DNA of 64,000 nucleotides from JBAZMA01 sp041649995 (GTDB lineage: Bacteria > Omnitrophota > Gorgyraeia > Velamenicoccales > Velamenicoccaceae), in contig JBAZMA010000010.1 in assembly GCA_041649995.1 (NCBI GenBank), positions 1 to 64,000 of the forward strand, given 5' to 3'. Every line of letters starts with the position of its first letter. The first letter of the stretch is position 1. The notes beneath the pieces were generated by a model. The model was not told the origin of the DNA. It saw nothing but the letters and a program-made list of their open reading frames with translations, and made no database searches. This document shows positions 34,335 through 42,247 of the stretch, one piece after another. The translations under genes were made by a program, and so were the position numbers.

Positions 34335-35324
34335 TTATTTCACAGGCGCGCAGGTCCACAGGTCGAACAGGCGGTTAAAAGGGACATACCAGCGCGAAAT
34401 TTTGGCGAAGTCCCCTTTCAGCTTCAGTTTCTTCTGCGTTGTGGCGGCAAAAGGGTCCAGCTGACGCTTGAAAATAGCCCGCCAGTAATCCGCCTTGCCG
34501 GAAATAACGAATTCCGCTTCTGAGGCGTCCGTCACAAAATCCTTGATGCCTCCGCCGGAAAAATGGAAACAATACGCTGTCTGCGTCTCATCCAGGACCA
34601 CAGCCAGCTTTGTTTCCAGATTTGTCTGCAGGGCCAGCTGCCGGAATTGAGCGTCATTGTTCACAAGCCGCACGATTTCGGAAATCTGCTGGGGGGAAAA
34701 CAAATCATAGGTCGCCTGCGAAGCCTGTCCGGCCGTCGCGTCTTCAGACGCCTGGCTTGTCTGAGGACCGGCATAAAGGCCCTTGACACAGGCCACCTTC
34801 ACCGCCTCTTCCAGGGTCTGGGCGAGAAAAAAAGCCTCTTTCAGGGTTTCACCTATGGCGACCACGCCATGATGCTTCAGGACGACGATATTGCTGTTTT
34901 TCAAAGCCTCGATGACAGGCGAAATATCCGTGATCGTGGGCGTTTTCTGATCTATCACAGGGACATCACCCAAGCTCAGGCGGGTTTCAAACGTGTCGAA
35001 GGAGATCGCGTCATGAGCGGCAAAATAACCGTTTGAGAACGTCGGATGGACATGGACGACGGCCCTGGCTTCCAGATTTTTGTAAACGCTCAGATGAAAG
35101 GGTTTTTCCGAGGAAGGAACAAAGCCTTTCTGCAAGGCGTTTCCCTCCATATCCATGGTGCAGACATCCTCATTCCGCAAATCCCCCAGGCACGTGCCGC
35201 GGCCTGTGATCAAAACGGTTTTCTCATCCAGCCGGATGCTGAGATTGCCCGACAGCCCACCGCTCAGGTCTTTTTCCCAAATCCAGCGGCCGATTTTTTT
35301 AATGTCCTCGATCTTTGTCTGCAT
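34335..35324 (-). CDS. Class II aldolase fused to an SCP2-like domain
   Basis: 329 residues. Residues ~1-190 are a class II aldolase/adducin domain: G-N-L-S-I-R, S-S-E-K-P-F-H (catalytic Glu), the metal ligands H-V-H-P in V-V-H-V-H-P and the third His in L-K-H-H-G-V-V-A-I-G. Residues ~215-329 resemble an SCP2/sterol-carrier-like lipid-binding domain, with F-H-F-S-G-G-G-I and K-L-K-L-K-G-D-F-A-K. Such a fusion is not standard. Expected activity: cleavage of a deoxypentulose-1-phosphate to DHAP and an aldehyde. The start overlaps the upstream stop by one base (TAATG). Confidence 0.82.
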   Translation of the reverse strand: MQTKIEDIKKIGRWIWEKDLSGGLSGNLSIRLDEKTVLITGRGTCLGDLRNEDVCTMDMEGNALQKGFVPSSEKPFHLSVYKNLEARAVVHVHPTFSNGYFAAHDAISFDTFETRLSLGDVPVIDQKTPTITDISPVIEALKNSNIVVLKHHGVVAIGETLKEAFFLAQTLEEAVKVACVKGLYAGPQTSQASEDATAGQASQATYDLFSPQQISEIVRLVNNDAQFRQLALQTNLETKLAVVLDETQTAYCFHFSGGGIKDFVTDASEAEFVISGKADYWRAIFKRQLDPFAATTQKKLKLKGDFAKISRWYVPFNRLFDLWTCAPVK

Positions 35325-35800
35325 TATCCTTCCTTTTTGAAAGGTTCTACCGTCCTGTCGATCAAATCCAGAGGGATTTCTTCCAGCGCGGGAACATACG
35401 TCTTTATCTTTGCAGAAGCAACTTTTATCCCGCCGATCTTCAACAGGCTCATCGAAACGGCGCTCGGCTGCTTAAGGGTCTTATGCAGAACGACGGGGAT
35501 CCCGTGATGCCTGGCGCAGATGGCGGCAATCAGCGATCCTGTCCTGCAGAGGGCGCGCGATCCCCTCACCTGAGCGCTGAAAATATGAACGCCGCTCACC
35601 AGCCCCCTCTCCATACAAAAGGCCATCATATTGTCGCAAATCACAACGGGCTTCACGCCTTTCTTCAGCAACTCGCCGGATACCTGCTTCATACCTTCCA
35701 GGCCCGGCCTCAACTCGGCCACAAAGGCCCGGGGGGCGTTGAATTTTGCGTAAAAAGATTCCGAAGGGCAGCCGAAAATCAGGGGGATCTTTTTTGTCAT
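35324..35800 (-). CDS. Half-length eIF2B/MtnA-like protein without catalytic residues
   Basis: 158 residues. The sequence corresponds only to the C-terminal Rossmann half of MtnA/eIF2B-alpha: A-E-L-R-P-G-L-E-G, V-V-I-C-D-N-M-M-A, and R-H-H-G-I-P-V-V. Where MtnA has the D-R-x-A-A-N-G-D and N-K-I-G-T motifs, this protein has S-A-Q-V-R-G-S-R and R-T-G-S-L. It is thus a degenerate paralogue of its neighbour (35817-36797) and is probably not an active isomerase; it may be a regulatory or stabilising subunit. The preserved frame, an AAGGA site and coupling to the aldolase argue against a pseudogene. Confidence 0.72.
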   Translation of the reverse strand: MTKKIPLIFGCPSESFYAKFNAPRAFVAELRPGLEGMKQVSGELLKKGVKPVVICDNMMAFCMERGLVSGVHIFSAQVRGSRALCRTGSLIAAICARHHGIPVVLHKTLKQPSAVSMSLLKIGGIKVASAKIKTYVPALEEIPLDLIDRTVEPFKKEG

Positions 35801-35816
35801 AGAATGTCCTTGCCGC

Positions 35817-36797
35817 CTATCCTTTCGTCATCTGTCCGTCTAAGGAAATATGTCTTGTCACAAATTCATGAGGAACCACGTCAAACCCCGGATAAAAAGC
35901 GGCCACGCCGCGTGGCGCCAGCCTCCGCCCCGCAAAACTCAAGATCTCTTCGTCCTTACGGACTTCAATGGGAATATCCCGGCCTGAGGCCAGCTTTTTG
36001 GAAGACTGCGCCAGGCAGTAAAAAGGGACTTTAAAATACCTGGCCAGGAGAGCGATCTGAAACGTTCCGATCTTGTTGGCGAAATCACCGTTGGCAGCGG
36101 ACCGGTCAGAACCTACGAGCACGCAGTCCACCTCTCCATCGCTCATGACCTTGGCGACGGCGTTGTCCGGAATCAGGGTGACATCAAAACCCTCCCGGTC
36201 CAGTTCCCATGCGGTCAGGCGCGAACCCTGAAAGTAGGGGCGGGTTTCGGTGGCCAGAAACTTCACTCTTTTCTTATGCTGCCGGCAGAATTCGGCGACC
36301 AGGGGAAGCTCTCCGGACACGTTGCAATGGGTGAGGATCGTATCGCCGTCCTTGATCAACGAGGCCGCCTCTTGCGCCCTCTGGTATCTTTTCGCGCGGA
36401 TGCCTTTTTCCAGAAAGCCTTCCATGGCGCAAAGGAAGTCTTCGTAAAACCGGGGGCTCGAAGAAACCTTGCCGGCCAGTCCCAGGACCATGGACGTCAC
36501 TTCTTCAAAAGGAAAAGTGGGCCTGCTCCTGTTAAAGGCCAGGGCGACACGCTTCAGAAGACGCATTTGGGCGTTCCTGGAAAGCCCCTTGGCCTTTCGC
36601 ATCTCCAATATAAAGGTATAGCAAACCGTCAGAAACTGTCCGAAGGCCCGGGTTTTCATGTCCACAACCGCCCGGATGGCCTCCTGGTAACGCCGGACTT
36701 TCAGATAAGTCACCTGCCCGGGCACCTTTGTTTCATCCAGGATAAAAAGCGTCAGGCCTTTGAGCCGCGCGGGCCAGAACAAAACGGATTCTTTCAT
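35817..36797 (-). CDS. mtnA: MtnA-family aldose-1-phosphate isomerase
   Basis: 326 residues from the ATG at 36795-36797. The catalytic Cys is in T-H-C-N (about residue 152) and the catalytic Asp in G-S-D-R-S-A-A-N-G-D (about residue 235), followed by A-N-K-I-G-T. These favour 5-methylthioribose-1-phosphate isomerase over the archaeal ribose-1,5-bisphosphate isomerase (which lacks the D-R-x-A-A-N-G-D form). MtnA enzymes also accept 5-deoxyribose-1-phosphate. Neighbours (phosphorylase upstream, aldolase downstream) fit the order of a 5'-deoxyadenosine salvage route. Confidence 0.82.
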   Translation of the reverse strand: MKESVLFWPARLKGLTLFILDETKVPGQVTYLKVRRYQEAIRAVVDMKTRAFGQFLTVCYTFILEMRKAKGLSRNAQMRLLKRVALAFNRSRPTFPFEEVTSMVLGLAGKVSSSPRFYEDFLCAMEGFLEKGIRAKRYQRAQEAASLIKDGDTILTHCNVSGELPLVAEFCRQHKKRVKFLATETRPYFQGSRLTAWELDREGFDVTLIPDNAVAKVMSDGEVDCVLVGSDRSAANGDFANKIGTFQIALLARYFKVPFYCLAQSSKKLASGRDIPIEVRKDEEILSFAGRRLAPRGVAAFYPGFDVVPHEFVTRHISLDGQMTKG

Positions 36798-36816
36798 AAT
36801 TTTCAAGATTTACCCT

Positions 36817-37566
36817 TCAACCCTTTGCCAGTTTCCTGACCGCGTCAAGGCAGACCTTGACCACTTTCGCCTCCGCTTCATAATAATCAGGATTGATGAA
36901 TCCCACTTCCCCTGAAATCAGATTGTCGCTGACAGCCGAAATGGAAGCGGCCTTGACTTTGTTGACCTGGGCAATGGTCAAAAGAGCGCTGGAAACCATG
37001 TCCACGGCAATGGCACCTTCCTTTTTCACCTGCTCGATCAAAGCGCGTGTTTCCATCAGAAGGGCGTCTGTTGTCCAGATCGCCCCTTTGCGCGTCTCCA
37101 CGTTATTTTCCTTGGCCGCGGATTCCAGAACGTCCGTCAGGCCCGGATCCGCCTGCGTTTTAAAATCCTTATCCACGTAATAGGGCGTGACGCCATCCCC
37201 CCGCACAACACCGGTGGCCAGGACCACGTCCCCGATCTTGATCGTCTCATCCAGCGCGCCGCAGGAACCCGCGCGGATGATATATTCGACCTTGCCGGCG
37301 CAAAGGATCTCGGCGATGATCGCGGTGTCCGGCGAAAAACGGCCGCCGTTGCCCACGGCAATCTTGACGCCTTCGTAATAGCCCGTGTACATGGAATATT
37401 CAAAGAAAGAAAAGCTCTTGACCGGTTTTTCCAGATACGCCAGGATGGCGTCGCGCCGCTCCGCCGTTCCGGGGATAATCGCGTATTTCCCAAAATCGCC
37501 CGGCTTGACCTGCACCATGTGCAGCAAATCCTGGCCTGTCAGATGGATATCTTTCTTCATTTGCAT
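36817..37566 (-). CDS. Nucleoside phosphorylase (PNP_UDP family)
   Basis: 249 residues. The N-terminal phosphate-binding strand (I-I-P-G-T-A-E-R-R), G-N-G-G-R-F-S-P-D-T-A, R-A-G-S-C-G-A-L and the D-M-V-S-S-A near residue 190 match uridine/purine/MTA phosphorylases. The first of two closely spaced ATGs is preferred because GGGGAG lies 5-8 bases before it. In this context the likely substrate is 5'-deoxyadenosine or methylthioadenosine, giving adenine and the 1-phosphate used by MtnA. Confidence 0.85.
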   Translation of the reverse strand: MQMKKDIHLTGQDLLHMVQVKPGDFGKYAIIPGTAERRDAILAYLEKPVKSFSFFEYSMYTGYYEGVKIAVGNGGRFSPDTAIIAEILCAGKVEYIIRAGSCGALDETIKIGDVVLATGVVRGDGVTPYYVDKDFKTQADPGLTDVLESAAKENNVETRKGAIWTTDALLMETRALIEQVKKEGAIAVDMVSSALLTIAQVNKVKAASISAVSDNLISGEVGFINPDYYEAEAKVVKVCLDAVRKLAKG

Positions 37567-37639
37567 GATTGCTCCCCTTTTTAAAATAACAAATAGACCA
37601 AAATTGACCCGGAACCCTTTTTTAGGATCTTAAGATTTG

Positions 37640-39151
37640 CTAAATCCCCGCTTGCTCCTTCAAAACTGTTTTATCGATTTTCCCTGTCCGTGTCTTCGGG
37701 AGGCTTTCGACAAAAGAAAAAGAGTGCGGCAGCTTGAAATGCGCCAGATGCTGGCGGCAGAATTGCCTGGCATCGGTTTCCAGCAGCGCGGTTCCCGTTT
37801 TGAGAACGACAAAAGCCTTCAGGACTTCTCCCCGAAGGGCATCCGGCATGCCGATCACCGCCGCTTCCGCCACAGAGGGATGCTTGTGAAGCGCTTCTTC
37901 AATTTCCGCGGGAAAAACGATCTGCCCGGAAACCTTGACCATATCTTTTTTGCGGCCGGCGATATAATACATGCCTTCCGGGTCCCTCCGGCCAAGGTCG
38001 CCGGTATGAAACCATCCGTCCTTCAAAACTTCGCTTGTCAAGGCAGGATCCTTATAATAGCCGTCCATCACGACCCAGCTTTTCATCACGATCTCGCCGA
38101 TCTCACCCTCGGGAACATCGCGGCCCTCCTCATCCACAAGACGGATATTGATCCAGGGGGCGGGCCTGCCGATCGATTCGATCCTGTCGGAACCCATGGG
38201 CGTCACGATATTCGGCGCGTTGGTTTCCGTCATGCCCCAGCCGTTCAAAAGCTTGGCGCGCGGGCAATAGGTCTTGAAACGACGGATCATGTCCGGCGAG
38301 TTAGGCGCTCCGAACACATTGACCCAGCGGATGCTGGAGAGATCGAACTTCTCGAATTCCTTCAGGTGCAGGAGCGCGTAATACATGGAAGGCACCATGT
38401 GAAAACACGTAACCTTGTATTTTTCCACATTCTTCAAAAATTCCAGGGGGATAAAGCGTTCCATCAGGACAAGGGTGATGCCGTAAAAAATGCAGTTTTG
38501 CAGATAAACCAGCCCGCCGCCGTGCGATAAAGGCAGGCTGGAAAGTTTCACATCCGCGGGCGTCAGGTCCACGAAAAACTCCATGGCGTCGGGAGAGGCG
38601 TTGAGATGCCTGTAATTCAGCTGAACGCCCTTGGGCCTGCCGGTAGAACCCGACGTGTAAAGGATCAGGGCGGGGTCTGTTTCGGACAGGGCGAGCTGCG
38701 GCAGAGGGCCTGATGAGTTCTTAAGGAAATCCTCAAAACTCAGGTATCCTTCCTTCTTTTCTCTCACAAGGACGATATTTTTTAAGGCCGGGAGCCGGGC
38801 GCGTATCTCTTCTAAAGAAACATCAGGCCGGCTCCGGGCGATCAGAAGCACGGAATCCGAATGAGCCAGGCACGCCTGGAGCTCGTCATTTTTGAGCATG
38901 AAATCAAAGGGAACAACCGTCGCGCCGATGCTGAAAAGAGCCAGGTAGGAATACACATATTCCGGCCAGTTAGGCAGATACAAAGCGACCTTGTCGCCCT
39001 TTTTGATCCCGTATTCCAGGAGATTCGAAGCCAGGGAAAATACCTTATTTCTCAGCTCGCTGAACGTGACAGCCTGGTCTTCAAAAATAAGGGCCGGCTT
39101 ATCCGGAAAATCCTGCGCCTGCTTGTCTACAAGCTCTCTTATGGTTTTCAT
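37640..39151 (-). CDS. Acyl/aryl-CoA (or acyl-ACP) ligase, AMP-forming
   Basis: 503 residues. A3 motif L-Y-T-S-G-S-T-G-R-P-K-G near residue 170, A5 N-G-W-G-M-T-E-T near 305, A7 T-G-D-L-G-R-R near 385, and the catalytic Lys in T-R-T-G-K-I-D-K at the C-terminus. It is the first gene of the polyketide transcript, about 70 bp after the PadR-site promoter. It may activate the starter acid. Whether the acceptor is CoA or the ACP is unknown. Confidence 0.9.
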   Translation of the reverse strand: MKTIRELVDKQAQDFPDKPALIFEDQAVTFSELRNKVFSLASNLLEYGIKKGDKVALYLPNWPEYVYSYLALFSIGATVVPFDFMLKNDELQACLAHSDSVLLIARSRPDVSLEEIRARLPALKNIVLVREKKEGYLSFEDFLKNSSGPLPQLALSETDPALILYTSGSTGRPKGVQLNYRHLNASPDAMEFFVDLTPADVKLSSLPLSHGGGLVYLQNCIFYGITLVLMERFIPLEFLKNVEKYKVTCFHMVPSMYYALLHLKEFEKFDLSSIRWVNVFGAPNSPDMIRRFKTYCPRAKLLNGWGMTETNAPNIVTPMGSDRIESIGRPAPWINIRLVDEEGRDVPEGEIGEIVMKSWVVMDGYYKDPALTSEVLKDGWFHTGDLGRRDPEGMYYIAGRKKDMVKVSGQIVFPAEIEEALHKHPSVAEAAVIGMPDALRGEVLKAFVVLKTGTALLETDARQFCRQHLAHFKLPHSFSFVESLPKTRTGKIDKTVLKEQAGI

Positions 39152-39218
39152 AACAACTCCCTGATAAGATTGAAAACTCTAAAAACGCTCAAAAGCCCGG
39201 GATTTTGCTTCAAATTAA

Positions 39219-39254
39219 TAGTAAAATTTTACTAATTAAATTTAAACAAGTCAA
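39219..39254 (-). promoter_or_regulatory. Promoter of the polyketide operon with palindromic operator over the -10
   Basis: On the minus strand TTGACT (39249-39254) and TAAAAT (39226-39231) are exactly 17 bp apart, a near-consensus sigma70-type promoter; one mismatch in each hexamer. The -10 lies inside a perfect 16-bp palindrome, TAGTAAAATTTTACTA (39219-39234). The gene for a PadR repressor is next door. The palindrome is therefore the obvious operator candidate. Confidence 0.72.
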
Positions 39255-39279
39255 GAATTATTCTTCTTTGGTTATGACT

Positions 39280-39293
39280 AAGACTTAAGTCTT
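39280..39293. promoter_or_regulatory. Second palindrome upstream of the polyketide promoter
   Basis: AAGACTTAAGTCTT is a perfect 14-bp palindrome about 25 bp upstream of the -35. It could be a second regulator site or a weak hairpin at the end of the padR transcript. It does not share the sequence of the operator at 39219. Confidence 0.45.
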
Positions 39294-39343
39294 TTAAAAC
39301 AATGGATTTAAAACAATAATTCTGGAAAAAAAGATTTGGGGAA

Positions 39344-39907
39344 TTAAGAGGATTTGTGTGGCCACTCTGGTATGCTGATCTTCTCCTTGGCCAATTCCTG
39401 GCTGACATTCTGGATAAAGCGCCTTTCCGCTCTCAGGAGTTCCAAATTATGCTCGACAATGGACTGCAGATGATAGGAAGATTTGACCTTGAGCTGTTCG
39501 GTAAGGGATTTCAAGGCGCCTTCGACTTTGGAAAGGATCCTGAGCCTGCCTTTGAGCCTGCGCAAGGCCACATCCAAAGGCAGATAAGGAAGGAAATACA
39601 AGGCCACGTCTATGGAAAAATTGGGGCGTTCAGCCGTCAAAAGGCTCTTGGTCAGAAGCTGACGGAAACGCTGGTGCCCTTTTTCCGTCAGGCTGTAAAC
39701 AAATTTCTCCGGCCTGACGCCTTCGGCGCTGACCGTCTTCTCGACAAAGCCTTTTTTCTCCAGAAGGTTCAACGAATAATATATGGATTCCACTTCCAGG
39801 GCCGCGAACGTGCTGATGACCTCCTTGATCTGCTTTTTGATCTCATAGCCATGACGCGGCTTATCTTTCAAAAGGCCAAGGATAATGAGTTCCTGTTCGG
39901 CTTTCAT
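39344..39907 (-). CDS. PadR-family transcriptional regulator
   Basis: 187 residues. N-terminal winged helix with L-I-L-G-L-L-K-D-K-P-R-H-G-Y-E-I and S-I-Y-Y-S-L-N-L-L-E-K-K-G-F (about residues 8-56), then a long C-terminal helical dimerisation region as in PadR subfamily 2. PadR proteins usually repress genes for phenolic or antibiotic stress and are induced by the compound. It overlaps accA by 4 bp and stands immediately upstream of the polyketide promoter. Confidence 0.9.
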   Translation of the reverse strand: MKAEQELIILGLLKDKPRHGYEIKKQIKEVISTFAALEVESIYYSLNLLEKKGFVEKTVSAEGVRPEKFVYSLTEKGHQRFRQLLTKSLLTAERPNFSIDVALYFLPYLPLDVALRRLKGRLRILSKVEGALKSLTEQLKVKSSYHLQSIVEHNLELLRAERRFIQNVSQELAKEKISIPEWPHKSS

Positions 39908-40851
39908 TGCACATGCCCCATCTTGCGGAACTTATCGTAGCGCTGCTGGATGAGTTCGTCTTTGGAAAGTTTCATCAATTCGATAAAATATTTTTTCGCC
40001 GCGGCCTTGATGCTCTTGGCCGCCTCTTCCGGGTTATGATGCGCCCCGCCGAGCGGTTCCTTGATCACATCGTCGATGATCCCGAACTTCAAAAGGTCCT
40101 GGGCCGTCAGCTTCAGGGCGTCGGCGGCCAAAGGCGCTTTCGTGCTGCTCTTCCAGAGGATCGCCGCGCAGCCTTCCGGAGAGATGACCGAATAATACGC
40201 GTTTTCCATGACGCACACGCGGTCGGCGACTCCGATGCCAAGCGCCCCTCCGCTGCCTCCCTCTCCGATGACAATCGCGACCAGGGGGGTGCGGATGCCT
40301 GACATCATTTTTAAATTCCAGGCGATGGCCTGCGCCTGCCCCCTTTCCTCCGCGCCGATTCCAGGATAAGCGCCTGGCGTATCGATGAAGATCAGCACCG
40401 GCAAGCTGAATTTCTGGGCCAGTTCCATGACCCGCATGGCCTTGCGATACCCTTCCGGATGCGCGCATCCGAATGTGCGGATAAGATTCTCTTTGGTGTC
40501 GCGGCCTTTCTGATGACCCATGACGATCATCTTCTGGCCGTCCAACCGGCCGAATCCGGCGATAATGGCGTGGTCATCCCGGAATGACCGGTCTCCGTGG
40601 ATTTCCATGAAATCCTTGAAAAGCAGCTGGAGATAATCCAGGGTGTAGGGTCTTTGCGGATGGCGGGAGATCTGCACGCGCTGCCAGGGCGTCAATTTTC
40701 CATAAATATCCCTGCGCAGGCGTTCCAGCTTGTCTTCGAGCCTCTTGATCTCTCCGGAGAGGTCAATGTGCTTTTCTTCGGTGAAATTCGTGAGCTCGCG
40801 GATCTTCTTTTCCAGCTCGACAATGGGTTTTTCGAAATCGAGACCGATCAT
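39904..40851 (-). CDS. accA: Acetyl-CoA carboxylase carboxyltransferase subunit alpha
   Basis: 315 residues from the ATG at 40849-40851 (a TTG two codons earlier is less likely). L-D-F-E-K-P-I at the start, H-P-E-G-Y-R-K-A-M-R, D-T-P-G-A-Y-P-G-I-G-A-E-E-R-G-Q and G-E-G-G-S-G-G-A-L are the AccA signatures. It supplies malonyl-CoA, the substrate of both fatty acid synthesis and the neighbouring PKS. No other acc gene is in the window. Confidence 0.95.
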   Translation of the reverse strand: MIGLDFEKPIVELEKKIRELTNFTEEKHIDLSGEIKRLEDKLERLRRDIYGKLTPWQRVQISRHPQRPYTLDYLQLLFKDFMEIHGDRSFRDDHAIIAGFGRLDGQKMIVMGHQKGRDTKENLIRTFGCAHPEGYRKAMRVMELAQKFSLPVLIFIDTPGAYPGIGAEERGQAQAIAWNLKMMSGIRTPLVAIVIGEGGSGGALGIGVADRVCVMENAYYSVISPEGCAAILWKSSTKAPLAADALKLTAQDLLKFGIIDDVIKEPLGGAHHNPEEAAKSIKAAAKKYFIELMKLSKDELIQQRYDKFRKMGHVQ

Positions 40852-40905
40852 AGGCAATCTTTAAAAATAGGGCCGCGTTGAACAGCAAAGGACCGTTTCA
40901 CGTTA

Positions 40906-41739
40906 TCAATCTATGATCGTGACTTCGGTGTTCACGGGAAGCATGTCATAGAGCTCTTCGACTTCCTTGTTGAGCATGCGCACGCATCCGGCCGTCGCCT
41001 GCTGTCCGATGCTTTCCGGCTGCGTAGTCCCATGGATCCCGTATCCGGGAAGATCAAACCCCATCCAGCGCGTCCCCAGGATATTTTTCGGATCCTCAGG
41101 AGGATAAAGTTTGCCTTCATTTGTCCAGGAGGGATTTTTAAGCTTGTTGACGATCTTAAACGTCCCGACGGGCGTGATGTTGTCTTTTCCCGTCGAAACA
41201 TGATACGTCTTGACGACTTCATCCCCCGAGCGCAGCGTCAGGAGATTCTGCGACTTATCCACCATGACATTGAACCGGCCTGTCCATATCCTCAGGCGCA
41301 TGCCGGGCCTGATCACGTCCGATTTCAATCCGTTCTGCAGACGGATCATCTCGACCGTTGTCCGGAATTCATCGGCGATCATGCTCAGGGAATCCCCGCT
41401 TTTGACGACGCGATAGGCCGTCTCTCCGGGCGCCTCGACGGCCGAGAAGATGATCTTCATATGCACGTCTTCGAGTTTGTCCTGCACCTGCTCAATGCCC
41501 GGCCTGGACACATTCGCCATCAGGATCGCGCGCAGACGTTCGCGGGCCGCCAGATACTCCCCCTTCTGGATGAGGCCTTCCGCTTCGCTCAAATCTTTCT
41601 CAAAACTTGCCGTGGAAAAACCGTCTTTGACAACCGTCGCTGAAACAGGGCCCGCCCCGCGCATCTTCCAGACCGTAAAAATCGTTCCGGCAGCCAGCAC
41701 GAGCACGACAAGCCCGCCAATCATGAATTTCCTTTTCAC
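40906..41739 (-). CDS. LysM L,D-transpeptidase
   Basis: 277 residues from a GTG with AGGAGG upstream. An N-terminal membrane helix (about 5-25) anchors it. A LysM domain (Y-R-V-V-K-S-G-D-S-L-S-M-I-A, about residue 110) binds peptidoglycan, and a YkuD domain ends with H-G-T-T-Q-P and the catalytic S/T-A-G-C-V-R-M. It makes 3-3 cross-links in peptidoglycan or attaches proteins to it. Its start lies about 30 bp after the DUF212 gene. Confidence 0.9.
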   Translation of the reverse strand: MKRKFMIGGLVVLVLAAGTIFTVWKMRGAGPVSATVVKDGFSTASFEKDLSEAEGLIQKGEYLAARERLRAILMANVSRPGIEQVQDKLEDVHMKIIFSAVEAPGETAYRVVKSGDSLSMIADEFRTTVEMIRLQNGLKSDVIRPGMRLRIWTGRFNVMVDKSQNLLTLRSGDEVVKTYHVSTGKDNITPVGTFKIVNKLKNPSWTNEGKLYPPEDPKNILGTRWMGFDLPGYGIHGTTQPESIGQQATAGCVRMLNKEVEELYDMLPVNTEVTIID

Positions 41740-41770
41740 AACATCCTCCTATCTCTCAAAAAGGGAAAGC

Positions 41771-42217
41771 TTATTTAAAAATAATCGCCAGAAGGATCCC
41801 GATGATCGACCCCATGATCACCTCGATCGGCGTATGACCGATCAGCTCTTTGAGCTGGTCTTCCTGGATCTTACCTTTCCAGTAAATGTCATCGAGGATC
41901 CTGTTGAGGATCCCGGCCTGTTTGCCTGTCGAACGTCTCACCCCTTGCGCGTCGAACATTGTCACCAGGGCAAAAACAGCCCCCAGGGCGAAGAACGGAG
42001 AACCAAATCCGTAATCCAGGCCCAGGACGACAGCCAGGGCGCTGGAACCCGCCGCGTGCGCTGAGGGCATTCCCCCGGTCCCGATAAACCAGCGAAAATC
42101 AAAGCGCTTGGACCTCAAAACGCCCAAAGCCACTTTCAGCGTCTGGGCGATAATCCATGCCAAAAGCGTAACGATCAGGATATGATTTCCGGCCATTTCT
42201 GTGATGACTGATTTCAT
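41771..42217 (-). CDS. Divergent PAP2 family protein (DUF212)
   Basis: 148 residues with about four hydrophobic helices and the motif G-T-G-G-M-P-S-A-H-A-A-G near residue 45, the signature of the acid phosphatase/vanadium-dependent haloperoxidase-related DUF212 family. Probable role: membrane phosphatase acting on a polyprenyl or phosphatidyl phosphate, unproven. It lies between the coiled-coil protein and the L,D-transpeptidase, so an envelope function is plausible. Confidence 0.82.
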   Translation of the reverse strand: MKSVITEMAGNHILIVTLLAWIIAQTLKVALGVLRSKRFDFRWFIGTGGMPSAHAAGSSALAVVLGLDYGFGSPFFALGAVFALVTMFDAQGVRRSTGKQAGILNRILDDIYWKGKIQEDQLKELIGHTPIEVIMGSIIGILLAIIFK

Positions 42218-42247
42218 TCAATTCCCCCTATAAGGATTGCAATAGAC

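Noticed and set aside
19114..39343. Polyketide cluster inserted into hypF, splitting it
   Set aside because: No hypF N-terminal fragment lies at the far end of the cluster, and no target-site duplication or integrase is visible.
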